A stretch of DNA of 8,917 nucleotides from an uncultured Blautia sp. (lineage in GTDB: Bacteria > Bacillota > Clostridia > Lachnospirales > Lachnospiraceae): positions 1 to 8,917 of the forward strand of contig CAKROE010000092.1 in NCBI GenBank assembly GCA_934371915.1, given 5' to 3'. Below the pieces are notes generated by a model. That model did not search any database. It had not been told where the DNA came from and saw only the letters and a program-made list of their open reading frames with translations. The position numbers and the translations under genes were made by a program. Of this stretch, positions 5,948 through 8,917 are shown piece by piece. Positions within the stretch are counted from its first letter, which is position 1. Every line of letters begins with the position of its first letter.

Positions 5948-6630
5948 TTGTGCTCCTTTGCAATGATCAGAGAATAGTATCCGGCATCATCCGGGATTTC
6001 TTCTACACTGTGGTAAATATGCTCATCCGGCATACCACAGTTTTCAACCATCAGAACATCCTTACCGCTTCGGGACAGGATTTCCTTTACCTGATTCATT
6101 TTTTTGCCGGATTTCATCAGAATATAATTTCCAGATTCTGTCAGTTCATTGTCCAGACGGTGAACGGCAGGAATGATGTGAAGCTGTTCGTTCCATTCGG
6201 ACAGAGAAATATTCAGACGAGCTGCGGCTGCACAGAAAGAAGTGATTCCGCTGACAAGTTCTGTATGATATCCGTCTGCTTCCACACGATGCTGCAGATA
6301 AGAAAATGTAGAATAAACACATGGATCACCAAGAGTCAGGAAAACAATATTTTTTCCCTGATCCAGATAAGATTCAAGAGTTTTGGCTCCTTTTGCATGA
6401 TTGCGTTCCAGTTCTTCAGCATCATGTGTCATTGGCATGTAAATTGGGAGAAGCTCTTTATCTGCAAGCTCCGGTACAGCCTGAACAGCAATTTTATAAG
6501 CAACGGTTTCTCTGACATCAGCACCCGGTACTGCAATGACCTCATTTTCACGAATCATACGAACTGCCTTCAGTGTCATTAATTCCGGATCTCCAGGTCC
6601 GACGCCAACTCCAAATAAAGTTCCTTTCAT
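5944..6630 (-). CDS. cbiL: (Cobalt-)precorrin-2 C20-methyltransferase
   Basis: Cytoplasmic SAM-dependent methyltransferase that adds the C20 methyl to (cobalt-)precorrin-2, the first dedicated corrin ring methylation. The 228-residue length is normal for CbiL/CobI. The tetrapyrrole methylase fold shows GVGVGPGDPELMTLKAV at 7-23, PMTHD near 66-70, LTLGDPCVYSTFSYL at 98-112 (the SAM/substrate glycine loop and the CbiL-specific Y-S-T-F) and VSGITSFCAAAARLN at 126-140. The ATG at 6630 has AGGAGG eight or so bases upstream and a strong predicted promoter at 6682-6710. It is first in an operon with the two ABC genes, on the strand opposite to cobQ-cbiC, and is separated from them by the B6 module. 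The 5' leader is only about 45 nt, too short for a cobalamin riboswitch. Confidence 0.95.
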   Translation of the reverse strand: MKGTLFGVGVGPGDPELMTLKAVRMIRENEVIAVPGADVRETVAYKIAVQAVPELADKELLPIYMPMTHDAEELERNHAKGAKTLESYLDQGKNIVFLTLGDPCVYSTFSYLQHRVEADGYHTELVSGITSFCAAAARLNISLSEWNEQLHIIPAVHRLDNELTESGNYILMKSGKKMNQVKEILSRSGKDVLMVENCGMPDEHIYHSVEEIPDDAGYYSLIIAKEHK

Positions 6631-6681
6631 TATAAAAATCCTCCTGATAATTTTAACATTAATTTAAATCACATTCTTTTT

Positions 6682-6710
6682 ATTATACTAGAAGTGTATA
6701 GTGTTTGCAA
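6682..6710 (-). promoter_or_regulatory. Predicted sigma-A promoter of cbiL-ABC operon
   Basis: On the - strand TTGCAA (6710-6705) is followed after exactly 17 bp by a perfect TATAAT (6687-6682). Transcription would begin near 6675, giving a short leader before cbiL. The -35 hexamer is its own reverse complement and also serves the divergent promoter. Confidence 0.65.
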
Positions 6711-6733
6711 TGTGAGATTTGCTGTGTTATATT
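6705..6733 (+). promoter_or_regulatory. Predicted sigma-A promoter of the NEAT-like gene
   Basis: The same TTGCAA (6705-6710) read on the + strand is followed after 17 bp by TATATT (6728-6733, five of six consensus bases). The start would fall near 6740, immediately before the 8-bp target duplication of the inserted element. The element would then form nearly the whole 5' leader. Confidence 0.5.
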
Positions 6734-6740
6734 AGGTGAG

Positions 6741-6748
6741 AAAATGAG
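6741..6748. repeat. Left target site duplication of the MITE-like element
   Basis: AAAATGAG, identical to 6891-6898 and directly abutting the left terminal repeat. Confidence 0.7.
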
Positions 6749-6890
6749 GTTACTGTTTACAGGTAATATCCCGCGAGGTGTTTTGCCATGAATATGGCAA
6801 AATCCCGAGACATACGGGGCAAAATCCCATCACCGAAGGTGATTTGGAATGGATTTTGACCAAGTTGCTGTGAACGGAGTGAACAGTAAC
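6749..6890. mobile_element. 142-bp MITE-like element with terminal inverted repeats and 8-bp target site duplication
   Basis: The ends are GTTACTGTT (6749-6757) and AACAGTAAC (6882-6890), perfect 9-bp inverted repeats that extend imperfectly inward (TAC against the complement of GTG, then CAG). The element is bordered exactly by AAAATGAG on both sides (6741-6748 and 6891-6898), an 8-bp duplication of the target. No coding capacity. Inside are hairpins: TTTTGCCAT/ATGGCAAAA with a GAAT loop (6781-6802), CCCG/CGGG (6804-6818), CAAAATCC/GGATTTTG (6820-6858) and ATCACC/GGTGAT with a GAA loop (6829-6843). It would need a transposase supplied from elsewhere; IS families making 8-bp duplications are candidates, but I cannot assign one. 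Confidence 0.75.
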
Positions 6891-6898
6891 AAAATGAG
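6891..6898. repeat. Right target site duplication of the MITE-like element
   Basis: AAAATGAG, identical to 6741-6748 and directly abutting the right terminal repeat. The surrounding sequence is itself AAAATG-rich, so the duplication may have arisen in a slightly repetitive target. Confidence 0.7.
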
Positions 6899-6915
6899 AA
6901 AATGGAGTAATAATT

Positions 6916-7437
6916 ATGAAGAAAAAAATTACCTGGCTGCTTGCGGCGGCATTTACAGGGATTGTAGCTTTTTCCGGTGTATGTCAGGCGGACGGAATGT
7001 CAGTCGATAAAGCGGACGGGGAATATTCCATACAGGTAGATCTTGAAGGTGGAAGTGGTAAGGCAAGTGTAACTTCCCCGACAATCCTTACGGTAGAAGA
7101 CGGGAAGGCATACGCCCAGATTCAGTGGAGCAGTTCCAATTATGATTACATGATCGTGGACGGAGAGAAATATCTTCCTACAAATGAAGAGGGAATGAAT
7201 TCTGTCTTTGAGATTCCGGTACTTTTCATGGATGAGGCAATGCCTGTAATCGCAGATACCACTGCAATGGGAGCACCACATGAGATCGACTATAATCTGA
7301 CGTTTTATTCAGATTCTATTGGATCTAAGAGTCAGCTTCCGCAGGAGGCGGCCAAACGTGTCGTAGCAGTGGCAATGGTGATTATTGTTGGGGGCGGAAT
7401 CCTTAATTATTTCGTAAACAAAAGAAATCGCTGCTAA
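6916..7437 (+). CDS. Secreted, membrane-anchored protein with NEAT-like domain
   Basis: Probable cell-surface protein of 173 residues. Residues 1-25 are a signal peptide (MKKKITWLLAAAFTGIVAFS, cleavage likely after CQA, 23-25). Residues about 34-135 form a beta-rich domain of NEAT character: DGEYSIQVDLEGGSG, WSSSNYDYM at 71-79, VDGEKYLPT, FEIPV at 98-102 and PHEIDYNLTFYSDSI at 121-135. NEAT domains bind haem in Gram-positive bacteria through a Ser-containing short helix and a Tyr pair on a late strand. SSSNYDYM and IDYNLTFY could supply these, but this is inference. A single membrane segment (about 149-166) and a basic tail (NKRNRC) anchor the C-terminus; there is no LPXTG motif and no clear lipobox. 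GGAG at 6904-6907 is 8 nt before the ATG. It is divergent from cbiL and leads the kinase and MFS genes. Confidence 0.6.
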   Translation: MKKKITWLLAAAFTGIVAFSGVCQADGMSVDKADGEYSIQVDLEGGSGKASVTSPTILTVEDGKAYAQIQWSSSNYDYMIVDGEKYLPTNEEGMNSVFEIPVLFMDEAMPVIADTTAMGAPHEIDYNLTFYSDSIGSKSQLPQEAAKRVVAVAMVIIVGGGILNYFVNKRNRC

Positions 7438-7455
7438 AAGTTACAGGAGTAAAAA

Positions 7456-8385
7456 ATGATCATAACAGTAACCATGAATCCGGCAATTGACAAGACGGTG
7501 GAGGTTGACAAATTTCAGCCATACGGTCTGAACCGTATCCGGCGGGTTGAGTATGATGCCGGCGGCAAGGGAATTAATGTTTCCAAAACAATCCATGCGC
7601 TTGGAGGGGAAAGTCTTGCTATGGGGTTCCTTGGAGGGAATACCGGCAAGACAATCGAAAACGTATTAAATACCCGGAATATCCGTCATGATTTTATTTA
7701 TGTGGATGGAGATACGAGAACAAACACAAAAGTATTTGACTGTGTGAAAGGTGTGACTGAACTCAATGAACCGGGACCGGCAATTACGGAAAGGCAGATA
7801 GAAGCGCTGATTCAGAAAATCTGTACGTATACAGACAAAGAGACACTGGTCGTTCTTGCAGGAAGTGTTCCCGGCGGAGTCAGAAAAACTATCTATGCAG
7901 AGATGACAGAATGTGTCCATAAAAAAGGCGGCAAAGTTCTTTTGGATGCAGATGGAGAATTGTTTCGGCTGGCATTAAAGGCAGTTCCGGATATAATAAA
8001 ACCAAACCGGTCGGAACTTGAAGAATACACTGGCACAGATCACGCTCTGACTGTTCACGAAATTATTGAAACCGCAGAAAACTTCCACGAAAAAGGAATA
8101 CAGACAGTGGCAGTTTCCATGGGAAAAGACGGAGCTGTTTTTGCAGGAGAAAACTATAAGATAAACTGTCCGGCTTTGCCAGTGCAAGCACATTCCACAG
8201 TTGGTGCCGGAGATGCGATGGTGGCTGCACTTGCATATGCCCATGACAGAAAGCTTTCTGAAAAAGAAATGGTAAGACTCTGCATGGCTGTGTCAGCAGG
8301 TGCTGTGACAACTGTCGGTACGAAACCGCCGGACAGAGCACTGATAGAACAACTGATGCCGGAAGTCAGGATGCAGATGTTATGA
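7456..8385 (+). CDS. PfkB-family kinase, 1-phosphofructokinase type
   Basis: Cytoplasmic ATP-dependent sugar-phosphate kinase of the FruK/LacC subgroup, expected to make fructose-1,6-bisphosphate from fructose-1-phosphate or to act on a related hexose phosphate. In 309 residues it shows TMNPAIDKT (6-14), the DAGGKGINVSKTI substrate-binding block (34-46), LAGSVPGG (134-141), IKPNRSELEEYTG (181-193) and the ATP/anion-hole GAGD at 250-253 with Asp253 as base. MNPAID at the N-terminus and GGKGINVS are typical of the hexose-1-phosphate or tagatose-6-phosphate kinase branch rather than ribokinase. AGGAG at 7445-7449 precedes the ATG. It starts 18 bp after the NEAT-like gene and is followed by an MFS gene rather than a fructose PTS, so fruK proper is not assured and no symbol is given. 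Confidence 0.88.
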   Translation: MIITVTMNPAIDKTVEVDKFQPYGLNRIRRVEYDAGGKGINVSKTIHALGGESLAMGFLGGNTGKTIENVLNTRNIRHDFIYVDGDTRTNTKVFDCVKGVTELNEPGPAITERQIEALIQKICTYTDKETLVVLAGSVPGGVRKTIYAEMTECVHKKGGKVLLDADGELFRLALKAVPDIIKPNRSELEEYTGTDHALTVHEIIETAENFHEKGIQTVAVSMGKDGAVFAGENYKINCPALPVQAHSTVGAGDAMVAALAYAHDRKLSEKEMVRLCMAVSAGAVTTVGTKPPDRALIEQLMPEVRMQML

Positions 8386-8415
8386 CAGAAAGCGATTCAA
8401 AACATAGGAGGAATA

Positions 8416-8917
8416 ATGAAAACATCTTATAAAAGAACGATGTATGCCTGTTTTGTAGGATATATTGTGCAGGCAATCGTCAATAACTTTGTACCATTAT
8501 TATTTGTAACGTTTCAGAAGACATACCAGATTCCGCTGTCAAAGATTACACTTCTGATCACGATCAACTTTATAATCCAGCTTCTGATTGATCTTTTGTC
8601 TGCGGGATTTGTAGACCGAATCGGATACAAAGCATCGGTGACGATCGCGCATATTTGTTCAGCAGTCGGCCTATTGGCGTTGACATTGCTTCCGGAGCTT
8701 ACAGCAGATCCTTTTGCCGGAATCCTGATTGCTGTTGCCATTTATGCAGTAGGCGGAGGCTTGCTTGAAGTACTGATCAGTCCGATCGTAGAGGCGTGTC
8801 CTACAGAGAAAAAGGAGGCAGCTATGAGTCTGCTTCATTCTTTTTACTGCTGGGGCCATGTGGGCGTTGTGCTGCTCTCGACAGTATTCTTTTCTGTCTT
8901 CGGCATACAGCGCTGGC
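8416..8917 (+). CDS. MFS transporter, N-terminal part (3' end outside window)
   Basis: Integral membrane transporter of the major facilitator superfamily. 167 residues are visible with no stop before the window end. It begins MKTSYKRTMYACFVGYIVQA, and the MFS motif A between segments 2 and 3 is present as GFVDRIGYKAS. Hydrophobic segments can be placed near 9-31, 43-64, 72-92, 101-123 and from about 148. HSFYCWGHVGVV near 142-153 recalls fucose-permease-like MFS proteins (SLLHSFYG form), hinting at a sugar substrate, but this is weak. AGGAGG (8406-8411) lies 4 nt before the ATG, and the gap to the kinase stop is 30 bp, so it is likely in the same operon. A sugar/sugar-phosphate uptake role with the kinase is plausible. 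Confidence 0.85.
   Translation, partial: MKTSYKRTMYACFVGYIVQAIVNNFVPLLFVTFQKTYQIPLSKITLLITINFIIQLLIDLLSAGFVDRIGYKASVTIAHICSAVGLLALTLLPELTADPFAGILIAVAIYAVGGGLLEVLISPIVEACPTEKKEAAMSLLHSFYCWGHVGVVLLSTVFFSVFGIQRW

Noticed and set aside
5327..6582. Long + strand open frames (216 and 219 codons) opposite the ABC ATPase and cbiL
   Set aside because: The - strand proteins have full sets of family motifs. The + strand translations are rich in Cys, Phe and His, as antisense shadows often are.
6749..6890. CRISPR or tandem repeat array
   Set aside because: The GGCAAAATCCC repeat occurs only twice and is part of hairpin stems. No regular repeat-spacer pattern is present in this region or elsewhere in the window.
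6631..6915. A cobalamin riboswitch upstream of cbiL or the NEAT-like gene
   Set aside because: The predicted cbiL leader is about 45 nt, far too short, and I see no B12-box-like element. The structured + strand leader is better explained by the transposed element, with its terminal repeats and target duplication.
6976..6984. A lipoprotein signal (Cys23 in GVCQA)
   Set aside because: The residues before Cys (S-G-V) do not fit the usual L-(A/S)-(G/A)-C lipobox, while CQA followed by DG is a good type I cleavage site.

Overview
The window looks like a chromosomal stretch of a gut-type Firmicute, most likely a Lachnospiraceae relative (Dorea, Blautia or Mediterraneibacter type). This rests on moderate GC, strong AGGAGG ribosome sites, one TTG start, anaerobic-type cobalamin genes, a NEAT-like protein and intergenic repeats of a kind I associate with that family. 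The species cannot be fixed from the sequence alone.

Layout. (1) Positions 1-1435, + strand: the 3' part of cobQ (cobyric acid synthase) and complete cbiC (cobalt-precorrin-8 methylmutase), translationally coupled through ATGA. (2) Positions 1432-3707: a divergent vitamin B6 pair, a MocR/PdxR-type GntR-aminotransferase regulator on the - strand and a pyridoxamine/pyridoxal kinase on the + strand. They share a 104-bp control region holding a 22-bp-spaced direct repeat. The regulator has Arg where the family has its PLP-binding Lys, and its stop codon interlocks tail-to-tail with that of cbiC. (3) Positions 3708-4365: no credible gene, but two large imperfect palindromes of about 236 and 350 bp between convergent genes. 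Their tips carry the same 26-nt apical motif in opposite orientation. (4) Positions 4360-6630, - strand: cbiL (precorrin-2 C20-methyltransferase), an ABC ATPase and an ABC-2 permease, tightly coupled in one operon. (5) Positions 6631-6915: back-to-back promoters that appear to share one palindromic -35 hexamer, followed by a 142-bp MITE-like element with terminal inverted repeats and a perfect 8-bp target duplication. The element makes up most of the 5' leader of the next gene. (6) Positions 6916-8917, + strand: a secreted, C-terminally membrane-anchored NEAT-like protein, a PfkB-family (1-phosphofructokinase-type) kinase, and the 5' part of an MFS transporter that runs off the window.

The cobalamin genes (cobQ, cbiC, cbiL) act in one pathway but are split over two strands, with the B6 module and the palindromes between them. 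The ABC-2 exporter is co-translated with cbiL, which suggests but does not prove a tetrapyrrole- or metal-related role. The NEAT-like protein, divergent from cbiL, could bind haem or another tetrapyrrole. The kinase and MFS genes look like a small sugar uptake and phosphorylation unit downstream of it. The most notable observations are the paired palindromes with a common apex, the MITE placed at the predicted transcription start, and the Lys-to-Arg MocR regulator.
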